DNA from: Lachnoclostridium sp. UBA1434
GTDB taxonomy: Bacteria > Bacillota > Clostridia > Lachnospirales > Lachnospiraceae
Direction of reading: 5' to 3'
Assembly (NCBI GenBank): GCA_002329645.1
Contig: DCTS01000002.1
Location: 65,714 to 78,223 of the forward strand
DNA: 12,510 nt
Part shown: positions 1 through 7,681 of the stretch, piece after piece
Position numbering within the stretch: the stretch's first letter is position 1
Layout of the letters: each line of letters starts with the position of its first letter
Translations under genes and position numbers: made by a program
The notes under the pieces: generated by a model
What the model saw: only the letters and a program-made list of their open reading frames with translations
What the model was told of the DNA's origin: nothing
The model's database searches: none

Positions 1-1416
1 ATCCCAGCTGGCACATGCCGGTGAAAGGAGCACCGCATCTCCTGCCGAAGCATTTTGTGCGCTTATTCTGACGGCTTCCTTCAGGCTCTCTGCCATTATA
101 ATACCGGCTAAGCCATGCCTTTTCGCGGTCTGTGCAATCTTTTCCTTCGTCTGTCCTATAAGCACCAATAGCTTAACCCTGCCTTCAAAGCTCTCTATCC
201 AGTCGTCAAACTCCCCGCCCTTGTCATAGCCTCCGCCAATAAGGATTATCGGGCTCTTCATTGCTTTAATTGCCTTTATTGAGGCATCCGGGTTGGTCCC
301 CTTGGAATCATTGTAATAGGTTACCCCGCCTATGGTCTCCACATACTCTATTCGATGCTCGACGGCATTGAAAGCTTTAATCGCCTTTCTTATTACATCC
401 ATGGGAACATGCATGGCCAATGCGATACTCACAGCAGCCATGACATCTTCAAAATTGTGCTTGCCCAGGAGCTTCAGCTCGTTAACATTGCAAACCGGCT
501 GCAGGTTGTCTTCATCCGCAAGCCATATTTCATCGTTCTCAAGGTATAAGCCCTTTTCAAGCCTTCTCTCGCTTGAGAAGAACGTTACTTTCGTATTCAG
601 GGATGCAGCCATGCTGCGCAGAGCCTCATCCTCGTAATTCAGTACGCACAGCTCCGACATGGTCTGGTTCTTCGTAATATTTTGCTTGATGCTTATGTAG
701 TTTTCCATGGTATGGTGCCGGTCCAGATGATCCGGAGTAATATTCAATATGGCGCTGACATCCGGCTTGAAATAATGTATCGTCTCCAACTGGAAGCTGC
801 TAAGCTCAATCACCGACACCGAATTATCCGTGGTATCAAGAGCTATGTCCGTATAGGGATTGCCGATGTTGCCGACCACATAAACCTCGTTGTACCACGC
901 CTTCATTATCTCGCCTGTAAGCGCCGTGGTTGTGGTCTTCCCGTTGGTTCCGGTTATGCCGATTATTTTGCCCTTTGAATGCCTGTAGGCCAGCTCAATC
1001 TCTCCCCAGACAGGGATACTTAAGTCCCGGCATTTTTGTGCAATTGGATGGTCGGCTGCTATTCCGGGGCTTATGACAAGCAAATCTGTTTCCTTAAGAA
1101 TCTCCTCCGGGAATTCGCCGAAAATCGCCTTGAAATTATTCTCTGTATCTATCCCGGCCTTTTGACTGTCAATATTCATATTAGCATTGCCGTCATACAA
1201 TACCGTTTTGGCGCCAAGCCTTTGCAATAGCCTGACTGCAGCTAACCCGCTTCTTGCGGCTCCGAATACCAGTACATTTTTATCCTTAAGCTTTATTGAA
1301 CTAAGCTGCATTGCTTCATTCTTTACTGCTTCATCATTCACTGCTTCATTATTTACTGCTTCATTATTTACTGCTTCATTATTTACTGCTTCATTCTTCG
1401 TTGCTTTATTATGCAT
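1..1416 (-). CDS. murD: UDP-N-acetylmuramoyl-L-alanine--D-glutamate ligase (MurD), C-terminus cut by window edge
   Basis: Cytoplasmic Mur ligase that adds D-Glu to UDP-MurNAc-L-Ala using ATP, the second amino-acid step of peptidoglycan precursor synthesis. I translated 472 codons, open to base 1. Seen: a dinucleotide-fold-like N-domain start (VLVFGAARSG, about residues 47-56), the ATP P-loop GITGTNGKTT (153-162), the NITPDHLDRH segment, the YISIKQNI stretch carrying the lysine expected to be carbamylated, then HRIEYV and NDSKGTNPDA of the C-domain. The sequence ends at LLSPACASWD, so only the last few tens of residues are missing. The start at 1416 has a strong AAGGAGG 5 nt upstream and lies 14 bp after the mraY stop, so the two are co-transcribed. 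Odd: residues 7-36 are a pentapeptide repeat absent from typical MurD. Met36 gives a family-typical N-terminus but has no good ribosome site. Family assignment is very secure; the N-terminal start is likely. Confidence 0.97.
   Translation of the reverse strand, partial: MHNKATKNEAVNNEAVNNEAVNNEAVNDEAVKNEAMQLSSIKLKDKNVLVFGAARSGLAAVRLLQRLGAKTVLYDGNANMNIDSQKAGIDTENNFKAIFGEFPEEILKETDLLVISPGIAADHPIAQKCRDLSIPVWGEIELAYRHSKGKIIGITGTNGKTTTTALTGEIMKAWYNEVYVVGNIGNPYTDIALDTTDNSVSVIELSSFQLETIHYFKPDVSAILNITPDHLDRHHTMENYISIKQNITKNQTMSELCVLNYEDEALRSMAASLNTKVTFFSSERRLEKGLYLENDEIWLADEDNLQPVCNVNELKLLGKHNFEDVMAAVSIALAMHVPMDVIRKAIKAFNAVEHRIEYVETIGGVTYYNDSKGTNPDASIKAIKAMKSPIILIGGGYDKGGEFDDWIESFEGRVKLLVLIGQTKEKIAQTAKRHGLAGIIMAESLKEAVRISAQNASAGDAVLLSPACASWD
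1309..1398 (-). repeat. 15-bp tandem repeat, six units, inside the 5' end of murD
   Basis: Six consecutive 15-bp units encode (K/N)(N/D)EA(V/M), residues 7-36 of MurD. The three central units are nearly identical in DNA; changes collect in the outer units, and the last unit ends in Met36. Because 15 is a multiple of three, gain or loss of a unit keeps the frame. The array lies ahead of the conserved MurD fold, so the length may vary between strains without harm. Confidence 0.95.
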
Positions 1417-1430
1417 GGCTGCCTCCTTGC

Positions 1431-2399
1431 TTAATTAATGCCCATTAAAGCAATCAGGCATAATATTGCAGTTATAATGGAAAACACTGTTACAACCCTT
1501 GTTTCTGACCAGCCCATCAGCTCGAAGTGGTGATGAATCGGAGCCATCTTGAACAGCCGTTTTCCTCCCGTAAGCTTGAAATATCCGACCTGCAGTATGA
1601 CCGATATTACTTCAACCAGATATATGAGACATACCAGCAGTATGAACAACGGCATTTTCATTATATAAGCCGAGGCTGCAACGAAGCCTCCAAGCGCCAG
1701 GGCACCTGTATCGCCCATAAATACCTTGGCAGGATATACATTGTATAAAAGAAACGCCATCAGGCTCCCTGCCACAGCCCCCGTAATCGGAGATATTCCG
1801 CTGGATGTGCCGATTGCAACCACGGTAAAGAATGTGGCAATTAACAGAGTTACGCTTGATTCAAGTCCGTCCAGTCCGTCCGTGAAATTGGAGCCGTTTA
1901 CGGTTCCAAGCACAACTATGAAAAGCATCGGCAGGAACAGATAAGATATATCCAGGTACTTTCCTCCTGAAAATGGTATGAGCATCAGGGTGTAGTCCTC
2001 CACCGAATTAACCAGATAATACCCGAAAATTCCGGTCACCAGAACCTGACCCACAAGCTTCTGCCATGCCCTGAGCCCCATAGAGCGTTTCATGACCACC
2101 TTTATGTAATCATCCAGGAATCCTATGATGCCAAAGCCTATGGTTACAAATAAAACAGGTATTATCTCCTTATAATCACGAATATAGAACAGTGACGTGA
2201 TTGAAATGCTTAAGACAATTATTATACCTCCCATTGTGGGCGTTCCGGACTTCTTCAGATGGGATTCCGGCCCCTCCTGCCTTATGAACTGACCGAACTT
2301 CATCCTTTTCAGAAAAGGTATCAGCAAAGGGCAAAGCACTACGCACACCCCGAAGGCTATAATTACCGGCAGTATTATTTCAAGCGACTTAAAATTCAT
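1431..2399 (-). CDS. mraY: Phospho-N-acetylmuramoyl-pentapeptide transferase (MraY)
   Basis: Integral membrane enzyme that moves phospho-MurNAc-pentapeptide from UDP to undecaprenyl phosphate, making lipid I at the inner face of the membrane. The 322 residues match the usual length. Seen: about ten hydrophobic segments; the Asp-rich FLDDYIK motif (D96, D97) and NFTDGLDGLE (171-180), which hold catalytic or Mg-binding aspartates in the family; MGDTG (228-232); and the MAPIHHHFE loop (286-293; HHH 289-291), the MraY signature that separates it from WecA-type relatives. AAGGAG stands 7 nt before the ATG. A sigma-A-type promoter lies about 70 bp upstream, while murD follows after 14 bp, so mraY-murD can form a unit with its own promoter as well as receive read-through from the upstream PBP genes. 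Nothing unusual in the protein. Confidence 0.98.
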   Translation of the reverse strand: MNFKSLEIILPVIIAFGVCVVLCPLLIPFLKRMKFGQFIRQEGPESHLKKSGTPTMGGIIIVLSISITSLFYIRDYKEIIPVLFVTIGFGIIGFLDDYIKVVMKRSMGLRAWQKLVGQVLVTGIFGYYLVNSVEDYTLMLIPFSGGKYLDISYLFLPMLFIVVLGTVNGSNFTDGLDGLESSVTLLIATFFTVVAIGTSSGISPITGAVAGSLMAFLLYNVYPAKVFMGDTGALALGGFVAASAYIMKMPLFILLVCLIYLVEVISVILQVGYFKLTGGKRLFKMAPIHHHFELMGWSETRVVTVFSIITAILCLIALMGIN

Positions 2400-2471
2400 A
2401 GCTAAACTCCTTACTTCCCATGGTTAAGGGCAAATTCTTATGTATATCCTTTGCATATTATTAACCATGCT

Positions 2472-2500
2472 ATTATACTTTATAACACCGGCATTGACAA
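2472..2500 (-). promoter_or_regulatory. Sigma-A-type promoter upstream of mraY
   Basis: On the minus strand TTGTCA (2500-2495) is separated by exactly 17 bp from a perfect TATAAT (2477-2472). Transcription would begin near 2465, giving a leader of about 65 nt before the mraY ATG at 2399. The position in a 190-bp non-coding gap, in the direction of mraY, supports a real promoter. It has not been tested. Confidence 0.75.
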
Positions 2501-2529
2501 CAGCTACATAAGTCCCTGACAGGCCATAC

Positions 2530-2580
2530 TGACCGGCTCCTTATATGCCGGAACCTCTGCTGCCCGTTATATGCCGGTCA
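2530..2580. repeat. Inverted repeat with internal duplicated 11-mer in the spoVD-mraY gap
   Basis: Arms TGACCGGC (2530-2537) and GCCGGTCA (2573-2580) are perfect 8-bp complements around 35 bp. Inside and overlapping are two direct copies of TTATATGCCGG (2541-2551 and 2567-2577). No T-run follows on either strand, so it is not a normal intrinsic terminator. It starts about 10 bp beyond the stop of the SpoVD-like gene and may be an mRNA 3'-end structure or an operator for the mraY promoter. Function unknown. Confidence 0.5.
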
Positions 2581-2589
2581 ATCCTTAAG

Positions 2590-4545
2590 TCATCCTCCCC
2601 CGTAATACAATACAAGAGGACTGTCTCTGTTGACGCTTTCACCGGGTAATGGGAACTGCTCTATAACTATGTCTCCGTCACCTATAGGATAAAGCTCTCC
2701 GAAATCATATATTTTCAGGAGGTCCTTTACTTCCTTTCTGGTCTTGCCCGTAAAATCCGGTACAGTGAAGGAGCCTACCTTAAATTTCTGTATGTCATCC
2801 TCGGAATATCTTTCCTCTATTCCCATGTAAGGAAGTATGTTGTCAAATAAATCGGCAATTACGGGAGCTGCAACCGTTCCTCCGTAATATATCCCCACCG
2901 GTTCATCTATCAGCACCAGAGCTATTACCTGCGGGTTATCGGCCGGAGCAAAACCTATGAAGGAGGAGATGTATTTGTTGGAGCTTCTGGGCAGCTTCTC
3001 GGAGGTTGCAGTCTTTCCTCCAACCCTGAAGCCCGGAAGGTATGCCCGCCTGCCCGTTCCGTCCCTCACCACTTCTTCCAGCAGCATCTTCATTGTTTCG
3101 GAGGTTTCCTTTGACACAGCATTATCGGTTATCTTATAATCCAGCTCCTTAATGCTGCTTTGATCCGGTGATACTGTCCTCACTCCAAAATGCGGGGTTA
3201 CAAGCCTGCCTCCGTTGACCACGGCGCTTGCAGACGTAAGCAATTGGAGGGGAGTTATCTGGAAGGACTGGCCGAAGGACATTGTAGCCAGCTCAACAGC
3301 CTTAATAATCTCCTTTTTATGCATTATTGAATTGGCTTCACCCGGCAGATCTATCCCCGTTTTCTCAAATAGCCCAAGGCGTCTGTAATGCTTATACATA
3401 TTGTCAACTCCAACCCTTGCGCCTATTTCCATGAATACCGGGTTACAGGAGTTCTTAATGCCCTGTATGAAATCCTGGCTTCCGTGGCCTCCGGCCTTAT
3501 GGCAGCGGATGGTTCTGTCCTCCACCCTCTTGTATCCGGGGCAGAAAAACCTGTCATCCAGCTTTACCACGCCTTCCTCCAGCGCTGCCGTTGCCGTTAC
3601 TATCTTAAAGGCTGAACCGGGTTCATATGTATCGCTTATACAGGCGTTCCTCCACATGCCGTTCAGCAGAATGTTCTCCTGTTCATCGGTAAGCGTCATG
3701 CCTTCATATTGCGATGCTATCTCATCTATGAGCCGATACGGATCATTGAGATCGAACTCCGGAACATTTACCATGGCATATAATCTGCCGTCCTGAGGAT
3801 TCATCACAATCAATTTTACATTGTCAGCGTTCTTCGACTGCATCACTTTAAGTGCAGCCTGCTCAGCGTACTTCTGGATATTGACGTCCAGGCTTATATA
3901 TAAATCATGGCCCGGAACGGGCTCAATCCTGTCTTCTGCCGCATTTTCTATCTCCACACCGTATGCTGTGGTAAGCGTAAGTATGGTCCCCGGGGAACCC
4001 TTCAGGTACTCCTCATACTTGACCTCAAGGCCGATAACACCCTGATTGTCGCTTCCCGTAAAGCCTATCACCTTGGATGCAAGGCTTCCGTAGGGGTAAT
4101 AGCGCTTATAGTCCTCATCCACCATAACGCCGTCGAGGTCATATTCCCTGATCTTATCTGCTACTTCCTTATTGACATTGGATTTTATCCTCTCTATAGA
4201 GGATACCTTCTCAACCCGTTTTCTTACTGTTTCCTCACTTAACCCTAGCAGCGAGGAAAGAACCGAAATCACCCGCTCAGGCTCGGTAATCTGGCTATGT
4301 ATTACCGATATGGTGCAAACCGGCTTGTTTGCAGCAATCTCAACTCCGTTTATGTCAAATATTCTGCCTCTTTCGGCCTTTATCGGTCTCTCTCTTTCAT
4401 GGAGGGCCTGCGCCCTCACGGCATATTCCTCTGATTTAAAAACCATGAGATATCCGAGCCTGACCGAAAGGCCTGCTGCTGCAAGCATTATCATAACCAT
4501 TATGATAAAAATGTTTTTCCTGTTATATGTCCTGTTCCTGGCCAT
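2590..4545 (-). CDS. spoVD: SpoVD-like class B penicillin-binding protein with PASTA domain
   Basis: Membrane-anchored D,D-transpeptidase that crosslinks peptidoglycan outside the membrane. In Bacillus, SpoVD makes spore cortex; here the name rests on position and domain layout. 651 residues: short basic N-terminus, one membrane helix (about 11-36), dimerisation/pedestal domain (about 50-210) with ERGRIFDINGVEIA, transpeptidase domain with the acylated Ser in EPGSAFK (S311, K314), SCN (S366-N368), and a single PASTA domain (about 592-649). Odd: the third active-site motif reads K511-T512-A513-T, not KTGT, and is clear in the DNA. It lies 147 bp after the upstream PBP; in that gap I see no convincing sigma-A promoter, so read-through or a sporulation promoter is possible. 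The ribosome site is weak (AAGG, about 14 nt before ATG). Class certain; the sporulation role is inferred. Confidence 0.88.
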   Translation of the reverse strand: MARNRTYNRKNIFIIMVMIMLAAAGLSVRLGYLMVFKSEEYAVRAQALHERERPIKAERGRIFDINGVEIAANKPVCTISVIHSQITEPERVISVLSSLLGLSEETVRKRVEKVSSIERIKSNVNKEVADKIREYDLDGVMVDEDYKRYYPYGSLASKVIGFTGSDNQGVIGLEVKYEEYLKGSPGTILTLTTAYGVEIENAAEDRIEPVPGHDLYISLDVNIQKYAEQAALKVMQSKNADNVKLIVMNPQDGRLYAMVNVPEFDLNDPYRLIDEIASQYEGMTLTDEQENILLNGMWRNACISDTYEPGSAFKIVTATAALEEGVVKLDDRFFCPGYKRVEDRTIRCHKAGGHGSQDFIQGIKNSCNPVFMEIGARVGVDNMYKHYRRLGLFEKTGIDLPGEANSIMHKKEIIKAVELATMSFGQSFQITPLQLLTSASAVVNGGRLVTPHFGVRTVSPDQSSIKELDYKITDNAVSKETSETMKMLLEEVVRDGTGRRAYLPGFRVGGKTATSEKLPRSSNKYISSFIGFAPADNPQVIALVLIDEPVGIYYGGTVAAPVIADLFDNILPYMGIEERYSEDDIQKFKVGSFTVPDFTGKTRKEVKDLLKIYDFGELYPIGDGDIVIEQFPLPGESVNRDSPLVLYYGGG

Positions 4546-4692
4546 ATTACCAGACCTTGTATGTCTTGTTGTTTTATTTTATTACCAAGCCTGCGTCTTT
4601 ATACATACTAAGGTCTATTATCACCGGCCAACAGTTGCCTGTGTCTTTTTTCAGGCGGTACATTTTCTATATAGTATAGTTTTATTGCTTCA

Positions 4693-7080
4693 TTATTCGG
4701 TTGTCGTATTACCTGAAGCTTCGTCTGCTGAGGCTGCACCGTCTGCTGAGTCGTCTGTTGCGCCCGGATTGGCTGCCGTATCCTGTCCACTGCCTTCCGA
4801 GCCTGCAGCGTCCGTGCCCCCTTCGTTATGGCCCGCTGCTGTATCGTCGGTATCACCCTCCGTGCTGTTGTTTCCTTCAGATGCATTCCCGGCATCTGTA
4901 TCCTGTGTGCTGTCATTACCATCTGATGTATTGCCGTTGCCTGCACCCTGTGTATTGTCATTTTCGCCTGATGTGCTGCCGTTGCCTGCACCCTGCGTAT
5001 TGTTATTTCCGCCTGATGTGCTGCCGTTGCCTGCACCCTGCGTATTGTCATTTCCGCCTGATGTGTTCCCGTTGCCTGCACCCTGCGTGTTGCTGCCTCC
5101 CGATGTGCTGCCGGCACCTGAATTCTGCGTGTTGTTATTTCCTCCTGTCGTGCCGGCAGCTCCATCCTGCGCACTGTCATTTTCTTCTGGTGTGCCTCCT
5201 GTTTCTTCTTCTTCCGCATTGTTCCCGCCTGCATTGCTTTCGTCTGCATTTTCCTGATCATTGTCGTTATCAAGCAGGTAATCTATATCACCTTCCGGAT
5301 AAATTCCAAGTGCCGGAAGTATTTCTGCCATTACCTTTGATGCCAGCTTCGTTGCTATTGAGCTGTCATCCTGCTTTGGTACATTCTGAGGCTCATCTAT
5401 CGTGATATATATTACGACCTCCGGATTGATTGCAGGAACATGTCCAAGGAATGATACAAGATATGTGCCCGAACCACGGGGCCACTTCTCTGCCGTTCCG
5501 GTCTTGCCTGCTATAGCGTATCCCGGAACCTTCGCCGGCTTTGCAGTACCCTCTTCAACCGTCCTGTACATTGTTTCCTGAATAAACCTTGAGGTTTCCT
5601 CAGATACGGTTTTTTTAACAAGCAAGGGCTCAATCTTTTTTACCGTAGCGCCCTCGTCATTTACAATCTTACTTGCAACATGGGGCCGATAATAATTGCC
5701 CCCGTTTACAAGGGAGGAATAAGCTGCCGCCATCTGCAGCATAGTCACATTGAACGACTGGCCGAAGCTGCTGGTGGCTATCTCTGTAGCGTTAAGCTTA
5801 TTATAAGATATAAGTATACCCTCAGCCTCACCGGGAAGATCGATTCCGGTTTTCCTTCCAAAGCTGAAGCCTGTCTGGTAATTATAAAAATTATTTCTTC
5901 CAAGCAAAGCGCCTATCTGCATGAGAGCGTCATTACAGGATTTCATAAGCGTCTCTCTTAAGACAAGCGTTCCATGCCCGTATGTATTATTACAGCTTAT
6001 GTCATAATCTCCGATGTGTTCACCGCCGTCACATACAAATGTGCTGGAGCCTGAAACAAGAGCTTCCTCGAGAGCCGCAGAAACGGTAAAGGGCTTAAAG
6101 GTGGAGCCGGGCTCGTAGCCGCTGCTTATTACGTCGTTTTTCCATAAGCTGTTGAGGGCATTAAGCTTCTCCTCCTGAGTCATTGCTTCAATCTCTTCCT
6201 TAGTATACAGGATCTCGAGATTACGGGGATCATTCAGGTCATATTCCTGATTTGACGCCATTGCAATAATACTGCTGTCATTCGGATCCATAACAAGAAT
6301 TCCGATACTCTTGCTCCCTGTCTGCTCGTTGAACTCGGCTATATGCTTTTGTATGATTCTCTGTACATTGGCATCAATCGTTGTTACTATGCTGTTTCCG
6401 TTCACAGCCTTATTAATAATTCTTTCTATGTTGAGTGAGGCATCATAATAACCGTACTCCATACCGTTTGTACCGTTAAGCTCTTCATTATAATATTCCT
6501 CAATGCCCCATAGACCTGTATTGTCTGCCGTTGTAAAGCCGATTACGTCACAGGCAAGAGTTCCGTATGGATAGTTGCGAATATATTCCTCTTCAAACCA
6601 CAGGCTCTTGATTTCGGACTTTTCCTCCATCTTGGCTTTGAAGGCTGCAACTTCCTGATACTTCAGGTTCTTCTTAAGTATTACATACTGGCTTTCCGGC
6701 CTGTCTTCCAGAATACTTTGAACCTGTTCGGGTTCAATACCGAAGTACTCCTTAAGGGCATCCGTGGTCTGTACTATATATTCCGAATTGAGAATTAGGT
6801 TTTTCGGATCAAGTATAAGACGGTAGGTGACCTCGCTGCGGGCAAGCACAGTACCTGTTCTGTCCAAGATATCTCCGCGCTTATATGGCAGAACCGAGCT
6901 TACATATGTTTGCCTTGATAAAACCTGTTTACTGTAACGATCACCGTCATTATGCACTATATATATAAGCCTTCCTATTAATCCTGCAAGCATAAGAATA
7001 ATAACACAAAATACAAGCAATAGTCTTGCTTGCATTCGCGTTGAGAACTTCTTTATTGCTTTTTCTGTAGTATTCTGCAT
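4693..7080 (-). CDS. ftsI: Class B penicillin-binding protein (FtsI/PbpB type) with repetitive C-terminal tail
   Basis: Likely septal D,D-transpeptidase of the divisome, placed directly after ftsL as in other Firmicute clusters. 795 residues: cytoplasmic basic start, membrane helix (about 18-42), dimerisation domain (about 60-220, with KRGDILDRTGTVLA), transpeptidase domain with EPGSTFK (S326, K329), SCN (S381-N383) and KTGT (K526-T529), all intact. After about residue 600 there is no PASTA domain. Instead a tail of about 190 residues, rich in Asn, Gly, Asp, Ser and Thr, ends the protein; its middle is a 15-residue tandem repeat. As the enzyme is outside the membrane, this tail would lie in the cell wall. 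The gap from ftsL is 24 bp; the ribosome site before the ATG is poor (GGACGG), so translation may depend partly on coupling. Transpeptidase assignment is secure; FtsI rather than another class B PBP is inferred from context. Confidence 0.9.
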   Translation of the reverse strand: MQNTTEKAIKKFSTRMQARLLLVFCVIILMLAGLIGRLIYIVHNDGDRYSKQVLSRQTYVSSVLPYKRGDILDRTGTVLARSEVTYRLILDPKNLILNSEYIVQTTDALKEYFGIEPEQVQSILEDRPESQYVILKKNLKYQEVAAFKAKMEEKSEIKSLWFEEEYIRNYPYGTLACDVIGFTTADNTGLWGIEEYYNEELNGTNGMEYGYYDASLNIERIINKAVNGNSIVTTIDANVQRIIQKHIAEFNEQTGSKSIGILVMDPNDSSIIAMASNQEYDLNDPRNLEILYTKEEIEAMTQEEKLNALNSLWKNDVISSGYEPGSTFKPFTVSAALEEALVSGSSTFVCDGGEHIGDYDISCNNTYGHGTLVLRETLMKSCNDALMQIGALLGRNNFYNYQTGFSFGRKTGIDLPGEAEGILISYNKLNATEIATSSFGQSFNVTMLQMAAAYSSLVNGGNYYRPHVASKIVNDEGATVKKIEPLLVKKTVSEETSRFIQETMYRTVEEGTAKPAKVPGYAIAGKTGTAEKWPRGSGTYLVSFLGHVPAINPEVVIYITIDEPQNVPKQDDSSIATKLASKVMAEILPALGIYPEGDIDYLLDNDNDQENADESNAGGNNAEEEETGGTPEENDSAQDGAAGTTGGNNNTQNSGAGSTSGGSNTQGAGNGNTSGGNDNTQGAGNGSTSGGNNNTQGAGNGSTSGENDNTQGAGNGNTSDGNDSTQDTDAGNASEGNNSTEGDTDDTAAGHNEGGTDAAGSEGSGQDTAANPGATDDSADGAASADEASGNTTTE
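4861..5127 (-). repeat. 45-bp tandem repeat encoding the PBP tail
   Basis: Four clear 45-bp units (4906-5085) encode QGAGNG(N/S)TS(G/D)(G/E)N(D/N)(N/S)T, PBP residues 666-725. A degenerate unit sits on each side (residues 652-665, one residue short, and 726-740). The unit is in frame, so copy-number change alters only tail length. The skewed composition also opens long false frames on both strands. Confidence 0.93.
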
Positions 7081-7104
7081 GTGCTTTACACCGTCCGCTT
7101 TGTA

Positions 7105-7590
7105 TTATTCCGGTATATCGGCATATTGCCTTACATAGTCTTCCGCTTCACTCCTGTAGCTTATTACCTTATTATCCTTCGGATAAACCATGCCAAGCTC
7201 CTCTACGGCAACCCTGTATACATAATCCAGATCATATGCCAAATTGATCTGCTCATAAGCCGCATCATTTTCACTCTTAGCAATCTTAAGCTCCTGCTCC
7301 TTCTTAGCAATAAGCTTTTCCGTGGCACTAACCTGGTAATGCAGCATAAGATAATCTACGCAAAAATACAATGTGACTGCTGCGGCTGCCGTAAGTACAA
7401 GCAAAGAGGCCTTACCTATTCCGTTCAGTTTCTTTGGTTTGCTTGTTACATGCTTTTTACGGGAAGGTATTTCGTACTGCTCTTCTCTTCTTCTTTCAGG
7501 TACCGCATTCAGTTTTCTGACCGTGTTTCCCTCAATATAGTTTGTACGGTAATCATCATATGCATTATGTCTTCTGTTGCCTGCCGCCAT
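7105..7590 (-). CDS. ftsL: Cell division protein FtsL-like bitopic membrane protein
   Basis: Divisome scaffold protein that, with FtsB/DivIC-type partners, controls the septal synthases. 161 residues: a basic, polar cytoplasmic region (1-60), one membrane helix (about 61-82), an extracellular coiled-coil stretch (about 85-116, with heptad-like Leu/Ile/Ala and many Lys/Glu), then AYDLDYVYRVAVEELGMVYP, the conserved type of ending in FtsL/DivIC proteins. Sequence identity in this family is low, so the call leans on topology and on its place between rsmH and a class B PBP. I chose ATG at 7590 with GAGG 7 nt upstream. An in-frame TTG two codons earlier (7596) with GGGAG 6 nt upstream is also possible. 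The 122-bp gap after rsmH holds a small hairpin but no clear promoter. Confidence 0.88.
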   Translation of the reverse strand: MAAGNRRHNAYDDYRTNYIEGNTVRKLNAVPERRREEQYEIPSRKKHVTSKPKKLNGIGKASLLVLTAAAAVTLYFCVDYLMLHYQVSATEKLIAKKEQELKIAKSENDAAYEQINLAYDLDYVYRVAVEELGMVYPKDNKVISYRSEAEDYVRQYADIPE

Positions 7591-7681
7591 GGTCAACCCT
7601 CACTCCCGTTATGTTAACGTCTATGTTTATGCATCATCAGTTTTTTATGTGGCTTATCTGTCTCGTAAACTCCTATCTGCT

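Noticed and set aside
332..1230. Several + strand open frames of 60-100 codons within murD, and one over its repeat (1187-1438)
   Set aside because: All are opposite the well-supported murD frame and show no family features; the Ser/Phe/Thr-Ala-rich one is the antisense reading of the 15-bp repeat.
1309..1398. CRISPR-like array
   Set aside because: Units are contiguous 15-mers without spacers and lie in a coding frame. The same holds for the 45-bp units at 4861-5127.
4546..4692. Promoter for the SpoVD-like gene in the 147-bp gap, including a CATACA sigma-E-like -10 element close to the ATG
   Set aside because: No -35 element at a proper distance; the start would fall at or inside the coding region. 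TTGGCC with TATGTA at 18 bp is too weak to call.
4172..5257. Long + strand open frame (361 codons) rich in Pro, Val, Leu, Ser and Cys
   Set aside because: It is antisense to two clear PBP genes; its second half is the mirror of the 45-bp repeats, which lack stops in several frames. No ribosome site or recognisable domain.
4608..5273. Minus-strand open frame (221 codons) rich in Arg, Thr and Gln, with periodic repeats
   Set aside because: It is a shifted frame through the PBP repeat tail. The periodicity comes from the 45-bp units, and the in-frame PBP explains the DNA.
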